DNA of 64,000 nt from Aphidius gifuensis (GCF_014905175.1 NC_057791.1:11164177-11228176), one strand, 5' to 3'. Counted from the stretch's first letter, positions 34,801 through 44,693 are shown. Notes: generated by a model from the sequence alone, not told the origin. Numbers and translations are program-made.

Positions 34801-36436
34801 TGTCCAAAATATATTCACTATACTGACAGGCTCTTGGTAGTATGTGTGTATGTAGTCTATCTGGATAGACACACACATACTACCATAGCCAAGAAACATG
34901 AGACAGCACGACGAATAAAAGAGAGAGAATGACGGCTAATGATAGAAAATTTTGATTCTGATAATTGAATATCTTTTAAAATCAACAGACGAAATTGATC
35001 GTTGAGAGCTTAAAAAATCCGTATTATCATAAACTACAAGCTGATAGTAAATTAAGGAAAATCGTATAGAAACTTTTTGAGCTACAGGAGAAAATATGTG
35101 TTCAGTCCCTATACCTACGTGTTAAAGTTGTCAACTTTGACATCAATTATCTAAAAAAAACAACCCACGAAAATTCCGAAAAAAATCAACAAGATAGATA
35201 ATTATTTTAGCTTTAATATGAAATCAAAAAATCAAAAATCGTATAGTGGGAAATTCTATTTACATTCAACCTTAACTCTTTCCCGGGGGGATAGAATTTT
35301 TTAAATATTTTTATTGAAATCGGGAGGTCAAAATACCCTTAAAATAATTTTTTCGTCAAAATCGGGTAAAATTTTTTAAAATGCCCATTTAAAACAGAAC
35401 TTGCCTGGATCAATCAATGAGTCTTCCGCCAGGACTTAATGAATTCGTACTAAGAAAAGCTTACAACTTATTTTGCAGGCGTTGGGGCTCATTGCAGTAA
35501 TCCTTGGAGTATGGATGATCTCCGACCCTACATCCGTTGTCTCCGGAGCCCACGAGCTTCAAAACTTTCAAGCAGGAATCTACATCATGATAGCAACTGG
35601 CGCTTTATTAGTTATCGTCTCATTTCTAGCGATATGCGGTGTTTTTCGTGAATCACAGTCATTACTTGTCATAAGCTCATCTTGTCTTTTAGTTATCGTC
35701 GTTATTTTATTATCAGCCGGGGCTTGGTTGTACACAAATCGTCATCGCATGGACCCACTCATTAAGAGTGTCTATACCAAAACAGTCAAAGTAAAAAAAA
35801 CTACTTCACTCACTAATTTTCTAAAAAAAAGGAATAAAAATGTGAATGTATTTTAATTTTTTTTGCAGGATGAATATGGAGTAATTGATCACCGTACTGA
35901 AACTGTCGATGCAATTCAATCGGGATTTGAATGTTGTGGTGCAAATGGTCCAAGTGATTGGGCTTCAAGTATATATGGGAAGAAAGATCCAAGTGAACCG
36001 ATTAGATTCACTGTTTCAGCAAGTCCTGATACTTACTATATTCCACCATCTTGCTGTAAGCGAAATGATCATGCTGAGGCACTCGACTTTTTACGGGAAT
36101 CTGATGCTTGCAATAAAGTACATAAACTGATCGTTGGTGGTGTCATACCTAACACTATTTATAATAAGGTTAAAATTCATTTCAGCAAATGTTTGATTAT
36201 TGATTGAACTGCTCGTTTTTACTCGTTCTTTTTCTTATTTGTTGTCATTGTCAATGCCTATATGTTTCGTTTTGTTTTCACAGGGCTGTACAGAGGAACT
36301 TATTGCTGTTGTCAATAGTCAAGGATACATTTTTTTTGAAGTTATAATTGGCCTCGGTTTTATTGAACTTATTGGCCTTTTTTTGTCTATAATTCTATGC
36401 TGTAGTTTAGGCTCTTCAGAAAGATACAAAGCCTAA
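22774..36436 (+). CDS. Tetraspanin, four coding exons
   Basis: Joined exons 22,774-22,839, 35,479-35,790, 35,869-36,168 and 36,284-36,436 (all phase 0, GT-AG) encode 276 residues, normal for a tetraspanin. Membrane segments: TM1 spans the exon 1-2 junction (KYTIVFVNLIFW then ALGLIAVILGVWM), TM2 around IYIMIATGALLVIVSFLAIC, TM3 around LLVISSSCLLVIVVILLSAG, TM4 around FFEVIIGLGFIELIGLFLSI. The large extracellular loop carries the diagnostic CCG, then PPSCC, DAC and GC, six cysteines for disulfides. Tetraspanins organise receptors and adhesion proteins in membrane microdomains; which subfamily this is I cannot say. The 12.6-kb first intron is full of transposons. Confidence 0.92.
22840..23287. 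other. Start of the tetraspanin intron 1, no mobile element resolved
   Basis: AT-rich intronic sequence after the donor site. An ORF-like frame at 23,013-23,213 on the - strand has no domain and is rejected. Confidence 0.5.
23288..24845. mobile_element. Intronic TIR element with ~190-bp arms
   Basis: Left ACATGTTTTTTTTTCGGTTT, right AAACCGAATAAAAAAACATGT, then matching inward through CACTTTGCGC, ACTCCATTTTTAACC and GGCTA words. The interior has repeated TTTTTCGAGTTAT phrases and a TAGCTAAGTAAAA array (24,105-24,470). There is no coding sequence. No duplication was resolved. Confidence 0.6.
25300..25440. repeat. Fragment of the AAAGGACA..GATTGGT repeat
   Basis: TATAAAAAGGACAAACATCAT, TCTTCCGAACATTTGATTGG and CTTACTCTCAT recur at 38,970-39,210 (same strand) and, inverted, at 31,735-32,000. 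Confidence 0.6.
25480..26515. repeat. Tandem array, ~151-bp units, about 6.5 copies
   Basis: GGGCTTAAAATTTTGTGCG occurs near 25,545, 25,696, 25,848, 25,998 and 26,148, with variants near 26,301 and 26,450. Units alternate between two subtypes (GAAAGAAAATTTTT and TTTCAAAAACAAAATT), so the higher-order pattern is partly two units long. It lies in tetraspanin intron 1. Confidence 0.9.
26516..26814. other. AT-rich intron sequence
   Basis: No gene or terminal repeat is recognised. Confidence 0.5.
26815..27530. mobile_element. Intronic palindromic TIR element
   Basis: Ends TGGGGCATTCTTAGT and ACTTAAATACCCCA, with arms matching through TAAGATAATGGAGT, AAATTGATGAAAA and AGCCGAAAATCAAC. The centre is a second palindrome around CATCGCAAAAATC and AAAATATTTATATTTCTGG. 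The ORF-like frames on the - strand fall in the inverted arms and are rejected. Confidence 0.65.
27591..28240. mobile_element. GATCTGGTAACG repeat, truncated copy
   Basis: Starts GATCTGGTAACGTTTGTTGG after an A-run and follows the full-length copies (32,416-33,562; inverted 44,694-45,878) for ~650 bp, then breaks off in a T-run where a CCCTGGTG-type element begins. Class is not certain: it has no TIR and lies in A-tracts. Confidence 0.75.
28241..28906. mobile_element. CCCTGGTG-type element, right-end copy
   Basis: Ends GAAATATTTTCACCAGGG and is made of TTCTCCG/CGGAGAAA words as in 5,781-6,774; shared runs include TTCCGAAATCAACGACGAG and ACAATTAATAATTAGTCA. The left terminus is missing. Two ORF-like frames on opposite strands are word-repeat artefacts. 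Confidence 0.75.
28970..29365. repeat. Array of TAGCTAAGTAAAAAAT words
   Basis: Irregular repeats of TAGCTAAGTAAAAA with AAGCTGGTAAAATTA and TTTGGCTATGATTGA spacers at ~110-120 bases. Related to the arrays at 4.85, 20.9 and 24.1 kb. Confidence 0.75.
29590..30380. other. Repeat fragments and a short hairpin
   Basis: 29,600-29,760 is a TAGCTA/CTTTTCC palindrome like that at 8.8-9.0 kb. At 29,875-29,935, GTTTCTGGC and GCCAGAAAC pair around a short loop. No gene is seen. Confidence 0.5.
30381..30433. repeat. Perfect 23-bp stem hairpin
   Basis: CGCATACAACGATATTTGG... pairs exactly with its complement around a 7-base loop (30,404-30,410). It is a single copy in the window. It could be the tip of a foldback element or a small hairpin RNA source; nothing favours either. 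Confidence 0.8.
30727..30743. repeat. GC-only 7-bp hairpin at a repeat end
   Basis: GGCGCGCGTTGCGCGCC followed by CTGTTTCT; the same ~37-base segment occurs inverted at 41,609-41,646. A short GC hairpin next to a conserved ATCTCGTAAT end resembles the 3' end of Helitron-type elements, without the exact CTRR terminus. Confidence 0.5.
30806..31105. repeat. 18-bp minisatellite (CATACGTATTGCTTACCC)
   Basis: About 17 copies of an 18-base unit, with substitutions but almost no length change. Because 18 is a multiple of three, all three + frames stay open and show HTYCLP-like periodic peptides; these are not genes. It lies in tetraspanin intron 1. Confidence 0.95.
31162..31731. mobile_element. TA-flanked MITE (CAGTACACTC ends)
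   Basis: Ends CAGTACACTCTCTCTATAAG / CTTATAAAAAGAGTGTACTG between TA dinucleotides. The phrase TATAAGCCAGTCTYRGCAAA is repeated inside. The ends and TA target fit the Tc1/mariner superfamily. There is no transposase. Confidence 0.8.
31735..32009. repeat. Inverted copy of the 38.97-39.21-kb repeat
   Basis: Contains CAGAAATCTGTCAAA, CATTAACAACAGACGAAG and ATGACAACTGTTCTTTTTA, the complement of phrases at 38,970-39,210. Confidence 0.7.
32010..32282. mobile_element. TTGAGGTACAAATT palindromic MITE
   Basis: Ends TTGAGGTACAAATTCC / GGAATTTGTACCCCAA; the centre is a hairpin around GGGCACCATGCAATTG. A second copy (32,345 to about 33,642) is split by the GATCTGGTAACG repeat. Confidence 0.75.
32416..33562. 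mobile_element. GATCTGGTAACG repeat, full-length copy (A-tract insertion)
   Basis: Runs from GATCTGGTAACGTATGTTGG to GAGCCTTTCGGCTCCTAGCC then TCCGT, with A-runs on both sides. It lies inside a copy of the 32,010-32,282 MITE, whose two halves resume on each side, so both boundaries are defined. The interior repeats motifs such as CTATCGCCCCTCA and AAAGTTGTAGGATTT. It has a short hairpin GAGCC-TTTC-GGCTC near one end and no TIR. It could be Helitron-like or a decayed retroelement. Confidence 0.8.
33640..33822. mobile_element. Small relative of the CTATTCTTGAC element
   Basis: Shares TATCCCGAGCG, CGTTTTCATGTTATCC and AATTATGTCAAGAATAG with 20,651-22,358 in inverted orientation. Confidence 0.6.
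33971..35413. mobile_element. Palindromic element just upstream of tetraspanin exon 2
   Basis: Ends TTGATCCAGGCAAGTTCTG / CAGAACTTGCCTGGATCAA; the arms match for ~250 bp (GATTTCAATAAAATATTT, TAACACGAATCGCGAAATTG). The right arm carries a TTAA-flanked MITE (34,710-35,271). It stops 65 bp before the exon 2 acceptor. The short following stretch ends TCTTCCGCCAGG, like a CCCTGGCGG terminus. Confidence 0.75.
34710..35271. mobile_element. TTAA-flanked MITE (piggyBac-type), copy 2
   Basis: Ends GGTTGAATGTAAAT / ATTTACATTCAACC with TTAA on both sides (34,706-34,709; 35,272-35,275). Internal similarity to 13,123-13,681 runs through GCCCGAGAGGGTGTGCATC and CATACTACCATAGCCAAG. Confidence 0.88.
35479..35790 (+). 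CDS. Tetraspanin coding exon 2
   Basis: Acceptor TTTTGCAG at 35,471-35,478, donor GTAAAA at 35,791. It encodes the rest of TM1, the small loop (ISDPTSVVSGAHELQNFQAG), TM2, TM3 and the start of the large loop. The donor was chosen because reading on through YTKTVK joins in frame to DEYGVIDH; the frame beyond it soon stops. Confidence 0.92.
35869..36168 (+). CDS. Tetraspanin coding exon 3 (large extracellular loop)
   Basis: Acceptor TTTTTTTTGCAG, 100 codons, donor GTTAAA at 36,169. Contains FECCGANGPSDW, YYIPPSCCKRND and SDACNKVH. The intron before it is 78 bp. Confidence 0.94.
36284..36436 (+). CDS. Tetraspanin coding exon 4
   Basis: Acceptor TTTTCACAG, then GCTEELIAVV (the last loop Cys), TM4, a CC pair at the membrane edge (LCCSL) and a short tail SSERYKA ending in TAA. 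The intron before it is 115 bp. Confidence 0.93.
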   Translation, partial: GCTEELIAVVNSQGYIFFEVIIGLGFIELIGLFLSIILCCSLGSSERYKA

Positions 36437-38069
36437 GTTATTTTTTCAAAAACATTTTTCAAGCAAATATGTTTGTTCACAATGCCAATTTGGTGATCGT
36501 TGATCATCCGATTCTTTTTATTTTATTATTTACACAGCCCATAAAATTATGATAGTTCTCTACTTGACAAAGGTTCTAGATTATAAAATCAATCCTTCTG
36601 TTGATTCAAGACATATTCAGGACAATTAACTTTGTTCTAACGATTTATAGTGAAGAGTTTTGTAGTTTAGATTTGTGAACAATTTTTCATAACTCCATCA
36701 GTTCATTTTTAATCTAAGTATCATAGTTCTTTATCTGAATTTGACGATCAAAAATTCAGTATATTAAGGTATCCCTAGTGAAAATGATTTCTCCGATTTT
36801 TGAGAAATTTGGAGAAATATCGGAGAAAAACTTTCGCCAGGAATTACTTTTGCGGAGAGATTTTTCTTACGGTTTCCTAAAAATTTTACTACTAAAACTT
36901 AAAATAATTACGCATCGATTAATATAATTTGAAAAATTTTGTCCCATCTAGTATTTTAGTGACTTAACTCTAAATGATAAATTTTTCAACCCATCGTAAG
37001 CGGAGAATCATTATTTTTTTTGCACTACATTCATAATAAAAAAAAACTGTTTCTACTATTTTCGTGAAAAACTGATAATTATTTATTGAAATCATTTAGA
37101 AAATTTCAATTTTTTTATACATACCGATCCGAAGATATTTATATGCAAACATTAATTAATTTTCTATTTTTAATCGTTAGCAAACAAACTGTAAACATTA
37201 AATTTTTTAACCCATCTATATAGCAACTTTATGGTGATTGGTTAAAATCAGTACAGTCTTCTAGAAAATTATTTATTTTATTGAACGAACTTATTATTCG
37301 TTTTGCTCTACCCATTAACTATAAATTTTTTGTTTCACCGGCCGCAGAACTAATACCTTGAGTATATTTTCACCAAAGATTTTATAATTGTTTTTAAATC
37401 CTATCGTGTACAATTTTATATTTGAATTAAAACTTGAGATATAGACTTTGATGGTATAAATTTATTGTCTACTAACTAAACCAAATGATTTTAAACAAAT
37501 TCACATCTGTTGGAGTTTGTTTCTTCGAGGAAATAATCTTCTTGTCCACGAAAACAGACAATGGGTGGATTTGGAAGCATAGAATTTTTTTCTCGCTTTG
37601 TTTTTCCAGTTTCACACTATCGACAAATGACCAGAAATAGTGGGAACAACCTAAATGATGAATCTATATAATTTTCTATAAACTTTTATTAAATTAAAAT
37701 AATTTATATTTGCCTATACTCACCATGAGCAATAAAAATATATTAATAATTATAATTTCCAAACATGTTTGCGTTATTTATATAAAGATACTTTGTAATT
37801 ATATTGTAAGCATCTGTCGTTTAAATTTAAAGTAATCGCGGAGATAAAAAAAAACCGTAGATATTACAGAACCGAAAGTTTAATTTACATTTTTTTCTGT
37901 ATTTTTGAACGCGATATCGAAAAAATGAAAAATTTACATTTATCCAAATACAAGACATATTGATGTCCTAATGCCGACAAAAAATGTAAAATTTACAAAG
38001 AACAAAAGATAAAATTTACGTTTCGACGCATTCAAGTTGTGTTACTTCTAAACAATGTAAAATTTACAT
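36437..38069 (+). other. Tetraspanin 3' UTR and downstream spacer
   Basis: Non-coding. Possible AATAAA signals at 37,035-37,040 and about 37,732. A 70-bp mini element lies at 36,773-36,842. Around 37,860-38,060, AAATTTACATTTT words recur. No further gene is seen. Confidence 0.5.
36773..36842. mobile_element. Minimal CCCTAGTG-ended element
   Basis: CCCTAGTGAAAATGATTTCT then CCGATTTTTGAG, a few CGGAGAAA words, and TTTCGCCAGG: both termini of a CCCTGGTG-type element with almost no interior. It lies 337 bp after the tetraspanin stop codon. Confidence 0.55.
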
Positions 38070-38470
38070 TTTTTGTAAGTAAAATCTCAACAAAAAAAAA
38101 AAACAAGTTTTTTTTACAAAAAAAGTGTCAAGTATTCGAAATTGTCACTATAATTGTGTGTATATTAATTAAGATGTGATACCAGAAAGACAAGAAAGAA
38201 ATATATTTTTGACGTTGTAATTAAGTCTGAACTATTGAAAAAAAAAAATTTTAAACTTGACCCCACCTGATGTAAAATATATGTCTATTAAATACTGAAA
38301 TTTTATTTGGGAAAAACCAGGTGGGGTCAAGTTTAAAATTTTTTTTTTTCAATAGTTCAGACACCACCAACGTCAAAATATCACTGTCTTATACACCTTA
38401 TACACTTAAGTGACAATTTCAATACTATTTACTGTAAAAACTTTTTTTTTGTTGAGATATCACATCTTTT
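38070..38470. mobile_element. Palindromic MITE with a 44-bp perfect core stem
   Basis: TCTGAACTATTGAAAAAAAA... (38,226-38,270, ending CCCCACCTG) is matched exactly by 38,318-38,362. Weaker pairing extends outward (ATCTCAACAAAAAA / TTTTTTTGTTGAGAT; TGTCACT / AGTGACA). No duplication was resolved. Confidence 0.75.
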
Positions 38471-39840
38471 TGTAGAGTAAACAATTTATATTATATTTAT
38501 GCTGTCAAATTAGTTTAGAGATTATGTCATGCATACAAACAAATAATAACATACTGCGCAGTGCAGCCAAAATATAGACACTAAAAAAAGAGAAGAGAAG
38601 TAATTGTAAAGTTTTACCAACTGAACGGAAGATATCTGGTCGATTTGATAAAAACGCAAAGACCGTAAATATCAATTATGCTTTAAATATATATTACCGC
38701 AATGAAAAAATCTGATTTTTTTTTTAAAAAAAAGCTTGACATCGATTTATGGGATCATTACCAAACCTCAACATCCTCATTGAACTCTATCATATTTTAA
38801 TTAAATTTCTAAAAGATTTGAGACGGAAGGGGACAAAATATTTGATGTATAATAAGGCACGGTAGTAGTAGTTAATCTCATCTCACACATATTCTCATCA
38901 ACACATATATATTTCTTTCTCATACTTGACTCGAGGCACTACCGTGCCTCTTGATCTGTATTACTTTTATCCTTATATAAAAAGGACAGTTGTCATCGAT
39001 CTTCCTAAGATTTGATTGGTTATTTGGTTCTCTTTGTCATTCTCATGTCATTTGTCATTCTGTCTTTGTCGGTTGTTAATGAAATAAATAAACAAATTTT
39101 CTTTCTCAGTCACTCACATTTTTTTTTTTTTTTTCTGTCGTTAAGGTAATCAATAAATTTATTTGTTTATATATTTTGAAATCAAAATTTGACAGATCGC
39201 TTGAACAAAAAATAGTCTTTAAATTATAATAACTGTTTTTATTGATAATAAATGAACTGATTTATATATAACTTTATTAATATGATGATGGAAAAATCAA
39301 TAGGCTTATGTACAAGAAAATAAAAGTATGTATCTATATAATATCCACATACATTCTATTTAGAAACAAAAAAAAAAAAAAAGGGAATCATTTTATTCAC
39401 AATTTTATTGACAATTGAGAATGTAATCATTCTATTTTGACAAAAAAGTAGAATATATATACATATATACATGTCTCTTTAAGTAAAAAAACTGATTATT
39501 TCAGTATAACTATTGATAAATATATGACTGTTATAATTTATTGATGGAACTGGTCATGTTGATATGATTAATGGCATAGGTGTTTATTTTTATAATTTCT
39601 TCTTTCACATCTTATAAATAATTCACGAAAATGAGTAATGTCACACTTTGTTTAGAAGTTGTGGTGAATTATGTAATGAAAAGAAATTGAAACAAATAAA
39701 ATGAGGATTCGAAACTTTAAAGGTAATAATATGTTGGTGTTGTCTTGATATTAGTCATGATCTCACTAAAATTTCATTGGAAAATATTTATTAGTCTTAC
39801 AAGATTTTCATGTATCTAAGCTAAGCAATTTTTTTGAAGA
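38471..39840. other. Repeat fragments, no gene
   Basis: 38,853-38,951 has inverted GGCACGGTAGTAG / CACTACCGTGCC ends. 38,970-39,210 matches 31,735-32,000 inverted. The remainder is AT-rich and unassigned. Confidence 0.5.
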
Positions 39841-39844
39841 AGTT

Positions 39845-40142
39845 CTTTGATTAGGCTGGCCTTAATAAAGAGAAGTTAAGGTTTTCTTCATCAATTCTTG
39901 ATCAGGCTGGCCTTATTAAGGATAAGTTAAGGTTTTCTCGATCAATTCTTGATCAGGCTGGCCTTATTAAGGATGAGTTAAGGGTTCCTTGATCCAATCT
40001 TGATCGAGTTATTCTTAATCAAGCATCTTGATCAAATATTGATCAAATTTCGATCAGGCTTCCAGTGTTAAGGGAACATTGATCAAGTCTCAATTAAGAC
40101 TTGAAGTCAAATCGGGCTAGCCTGACCAGATTTCCACTCGGG
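39845..40142. mobile_element. CCCGAGTGGAAAT-ended element of TTGATCAGGCTGG words
   Basis: Three tandem ~50-bp units (TTGATCAGGCTGGCCTTATT) followed by more dispersed TTGATCAA words, ending TTTCCACTCGGG at 40,142. The complement of that end, CCCGAGTGGAAATCTGG, resembles the CCCTGGTGGAAAT terminus at 20,317. The left end is not found. Confidence 0.6.
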
Positions 40143-41740
40143 ATCATATTTATAAAGAAGAATTTTTTTTTTAAAAATACTTAAGAACATAATAATTCGC
40201 TCTGTGTGAATGAATGATTAATTAATCAAAAATATACATACCCCTGAAAACGGAATAGTAAAATGGAAAATGTTTGAAGTAAGCACAAAAATGTTATAAA
40301 GAAATGGATTTTTTTTCGACAGAGGTTGCCGGAAATTTCATTGTTTTATAAATTATATATTATTCGTGAAAATATAATGTCGAAATTTTTTTGAAAATTA
40401 ATAATCAACATAAATGAAAAATAATTGAAAAAGAAGATTTTAGAATAGGCGCATGATTTTTCAGATCTTTAGTTTATGATTTGACAAATGGCTCAAGAAA
40501 AACGAAATATTAGCCACTTTTTGAATTTATTTTATCTACAAGTCGTGGTAAATATAAAACTGCATAAAATAAAGAGTTATAATCATTTCATGAAATTGTT
40601 TGGAGATTTTTATTGAGAGTGAGTTTGAAGTCTCAGATTCATAGTTTCACAAAAATTCTATTTAGAAATATATGTTTTATGTACATGACTTGAAGCAGGA
40701 AACGTCGTATTTCGTGTACAAGTTATAGCAAATATAAAAAAGAGTCAAAATTGATTTTAAAATTTTTTAGGATAGAAGTACTGCACGGACAAAAATGAAA
40801 AGTAAAATTTATCATAAAAAAATTGTATAATCAATATTTTACGGAGGAAAAGAAGAATCTAAGGACAAAATCAAATGAAAATTACCTATTAATAAAATGA
40901 AAAAACGGAGACGTGTTTTTATATTTTTTTAATATGAATTTTACAATTTAAAAAAATAAAACACAAGCTTAACCATATTCCTTTTTGAAATTTACATTTT
41001 TTTTTTCCTGTAGTTTTTTTCATGAGGTGTTTTTTGAATATAGGAATCATGATTTCGGGAAAATTCTATTTAGAAATATTTTATTATGAACATGAGTAAT
41101 TTTGAAATGAATGTTTAATTAATTAATTGGGAATTGCATCACAGAAATAAAAGAATCGAAAATAAAGTGATCGAGACTTTGATGAATAAAGTATTATCGG
41201 TAAATTATGAGAAGGGTTTTTTAAAAGACATAAGAAAACATAATTATAGTTTGCTCTTTTTGTAACTGAATGATAAAGTTATCAAAAATACTCAGCCATG
41301 AAAAACTGAATAGTAAAATAAAAAATATTCGAACTAAACATCCACAAAAATGTCATAAAGAAATGAGTTTTGCTTCAACAGTGGCTGTACGAATTTGTTT
41401 AAACTCTATCTTTTTTAAAAATTGTCTTTTATTCGTGTGAACAGAGTGTTGTTTTTTTTTTTAAATTATTACTAAATAACAATGAAAATAATTGAAACAT
41501 AAATGTGAATTACTATTTTTACAAAATAGCTCAATGAATAATGACATCAAGAGAAAGTATGATTGTGATAATATTTTTTAAAAAACTATCTTCTCATTTT
41601 TATAAGAAAAACAGGCGCGCGAAGCGCGCCCAGTGATCTCGTAATATGTAAAAATTACAGTTTTTCGATCTTTAAAATGCAAAATGTTTAATCAAAAGCA
41701 GTAGTACGTGAAATTTTCAATTTTTTTTTTTTTGTCAGAT
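40143..41740. other. AT-rich spacer with loose repeats, no gene
   Basis: Two stretches resemble each other (near 40,240-40,400 and 41,290-41,450: ACTGAATAGTAAAAT, AATATTTGAA/GTTTGAA, ATGTCATAAAGAAATG), so a diverged ~1-kb duplication is likely. The GC hairpin 41,614-41,630 is the inverted partner of 30,727-30,743. Confidence 0.45.
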
Positions 41741-41852
41741 TTCTGCAACGACCAGGACTAGATCCCTTATTCCCTTCGAACGCAACCTAATTCTACCTAA
41801 TACGTTTGCCGTACTCTAACCGACTTAACCACGAAGGCAAGTTGACAACACG
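41741..41852 (-). mobile_element. tRNA-derived SINE, family 2, copy 1
   Basis: On the - strand: A-box-like TGGTTAAGTCGGTTAGAGTA and B-box-like GGGATCTAGTCCTGG. Copy 2 lies at 50,100-50,210. The head is tRNA-like but has no complete cloverleaf. Confidence 0.65.
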
Positions 41853-42306
41853 ATATTTTTATTCTACTTGAATTAACTCTATGCTGAGAGCTTACGTATA
41901 ACTTTTTTATTGTTATAAATTTAAAAAATCGTGTCAAGTGGCTTAGTAGTTAATATAGATGAAAATGCAATTTATTTATAGTTTTAACATTTTCTTATAC
42001 ACTTATCGATCATATTTTAATTTATTATGGCAACTGTATCTAAGAAAAAGATGAAACTAAATGAATTGTGTTGTAAACTAAATTAATTCGTCAGCCACTT
42101 ACCGCAATTGTTATAACAATCACTTTAGCAATTGATTTATTTGAACATTTATTTATTTAACAAATAAATTACATGTATATTATGTGCTGAATAAATGAAT
42201 GACTAAGGAGGAGCAGTAGCTAAGGAAAAGATGTAGTTGAGGAATTGATGTAGTCAAAAAAATTATTTGGTACACTGAGAAAATTTTTTGATGAAAAAAA
42301 GAAGAA

Positions 42307-42715
42307 TAAAAACAAAACATAAATTTACAATTAATGTCGCCAAAAAGCCTCAATTTTTAAATACCTGTCTATTCATCATACCTTTAATAATCAAAAGACG
42401 TAAAATATCCAAAAGAATGTCAAAATTTTGAAGTATAAAGTTGAATAATTTGCTGGATAAAAAAAAATTTTTTTTTAAATTAGGCGCTGCAGTTTTTATT
42501 ATTTATTTTATTATTATTATATCATGTATCGAAATAGCGCCTAATTTAAAAAAAAATTTTTTTTTATCCAGCAAATTATTCAACTTTATACTTCAAAATT
42601 TTGACATTCTTTTGGATATTTTACGTCTTTTGATTATTAAAGGTATGATGAATAGACAGGTATTTAAAAATTGAGGCTTTTTGGCGACATTAATTGTAAA
42701 TTTATGTTTTGTTTT
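42307..42715. repeat. Near-perfect hairpin with 181-bp arms
   Basis: Arms 42,307-42,487 and 42,535-42,715 are complementary essentially throughout, with a 47-base loop. Outer ends AAAAACAAAACATAAATT, inner ends TTTAAATTAGGCGCT. The ORF at 42,441-42,674 runs across the palindrome and is not a gene. Confidence 0.9.
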
Positions 42716-43326
42716 TATTTCACTTATTTTGTTTAAATTAATAATAAATTATATTTGTAATTCGTCTACTTTAAATTGACCGTGAATACCATAATAAATA
42801 ATAAATAATAATCGAATACTAATTTTCTGGAATATAAAAATTTAAACGTGTATACATATATACTATATATGTATACGCTTTGAATAAAAGGAAAAAGAAA
42901 CAAATTCTGCTATACCATCAATGATAAATAACTAATACATGCGGCTGCATACACACATATATAAAAAAAATTCAGGAGTAGGGATAGGCGCGGGGTATGC
43001 GCAACGTATCCGAAGAAATTAGACATTTCAGCTTGAAAATTTATTTTTTAGTAAGATTTAATACCTGGCTTTTACAGACTCTTATATTTTTTTTATTATT
43101 TGTTGGAAAAAATCGAGAGTAGGCTTATTGGAAAGAGAGGCATCGATATACATAATGAAACTATTTTTATTTTTTTTTTTTAACAAATAATTAGAACGCC
43201 ATTTGATAAATTAAAAACGACAACGTCACGGACCACTGACTTAAAATACTTATACCCGGTAAAGAGTCTCGCTTTTTAAAAATTGAGGCGAGACTCTACC
43301 GAGTCTCTTGATTATTCTCGATAATA

Positions 43327-44041
43327 CAGGATGTCTCGTAAGTCGCGCATAGTAGGTATACCACGGGATTGTACGTGAAATTTTAAATAGTACATGTTTT
43401 TAAATTTTGGGTCTACGACGCTTTGTGCCTGAGTTATTAACGTTTTAAGTTGACCAATCAGAATCGAGCGTCGATAATTATTATCATTATGGCGTCTGAA
43501 TCCACGTGTGTGTTTACTCGATATAGATTAAATTGTTTTTGTTTTTTTAATTAATTCAAAATTCAAAGGCTAGATAGAGCTAAATCATAAATTCGCTTGA
43601 TGAATGCGCAGCAGCAAACTCACACACAGAACTCACACTAATCATGACAAAATAATCATTTTTAATTTAAAATCACATTTATATTTTTGATCACATTATG
43701 TGATTTATTTATTGATCACATTTTAATTTAAAAACACTTTTATATTTTTTTTGTGTGTATGAGTTTGCAGCTGCGCATTCATCCAGCGAATTTATGATTT
43801 AGCTCTGTCTGGCGTTCCAATTTTGAATTAATTAAACAAACAAGAACAATTTAATCTATGTCGAGTAAACACACACGTGGATTCAGACGCCATAATGATA
43901 ATAATTATCGACGCTCGATTCTGATTGGTCAACTTGAAACGTTAATAACTCAGGCACTGAGCATTTAAAAACATGTACTATTTAAAATTTCACGTACAAT
44001 CTCGTGGTATACCTACCATGCGCAACTTACGAGACATCCTG
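43327..44041. mobile_element. TA-flanked palindromic MITE (CAGGATGTCTCG ends)
   Basis: Ends CAGGATGTCTCGTAAGT / TTACGAGACATCCTG between TA dinucleotides (43,325-43,326; 44,042-44,043). The arms match for ~300 bp (TTAATAACTCAGGCA, ATAATTATCGACGCTCG, CACACGTGGATTCAGACGCC). Fits a non-autonomous Tc1/mariner-type element. Confidence 0.88.
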
Positions 44042-44194
44042 TAGAAATAAACTTCTTGGCAAAAACATTTTTAAAGGAAGAAAGAATTTTTTTTTCATAA
44101 AGTATAATTGTTTTGTAAAGAGAAAGGAAGAAGTCTTGAATTAAACGAAATCTGTTTATTTCATACAGATGGCGTTTTGTGTCGAACGATAGTA

Positions 44195-44535
44195 GAGTGG
44201 GTATAAGCAGAGTGAAGCCACCGAGGTCCCATTAGTCCGACATTTTGTGCTCGCCGTATGGAGCGAGTATAAGAGGTTTTCGTCACTTCCGAGATAAAAA
44301 TCATCTACTATCGTTTAGAGTGGGTATAAGCAGAGTGAAGCCATATATGATTTTTACCTCGGAAGTGACGGAAATCTCTTATACTCACTCCCTACAGCGA
44401 GCTCGGAAGTGACGGAAACCTCTTATACCCATTCCATACAGCGAGCACAAAATGTCGGACTAATAAAACTTCTGTGGCTTTACTCTGCTTATAGCCACTC
44501 TAAACGATAGTAGAGTGGGTATAAGCGGAGTGGTG
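44195..44535. mobile_element. GAGTGGGTATAAGCAGAG element cluster
   Basis: Three copies of GAGTGGGTATAAGC(A/G)GAG and one complement, separated by GCTCGCCGTATGGAGCGAG and CCTCTTATACCCATTCC words, with TAGATGATTTTTA / CATATATGATTTTTACC inner arms. It gives the uninterrupted sequence of the terminus split at 5,780/6,775. Confidence 0.75.
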
Positions 44536-44693
44536 CCAATAGCCGTCTTGTTTTTTATTGGTTCGCCATTACCTGCGTTTAGTATGAAGTGGGGAGAAGA
44601 GGGAGTTTTGAATATAGCTTAAAAAGAAAGAAATTGATTTAATATATAAATCAAGTAAATATATATTTTGAATAAATAATAATTTATATTTTT

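Noticed and set aside
42441..42674. 77-codon + strand ORF
   Set aside because: It runs across both arms and the loop of a 181-bp hairpin.
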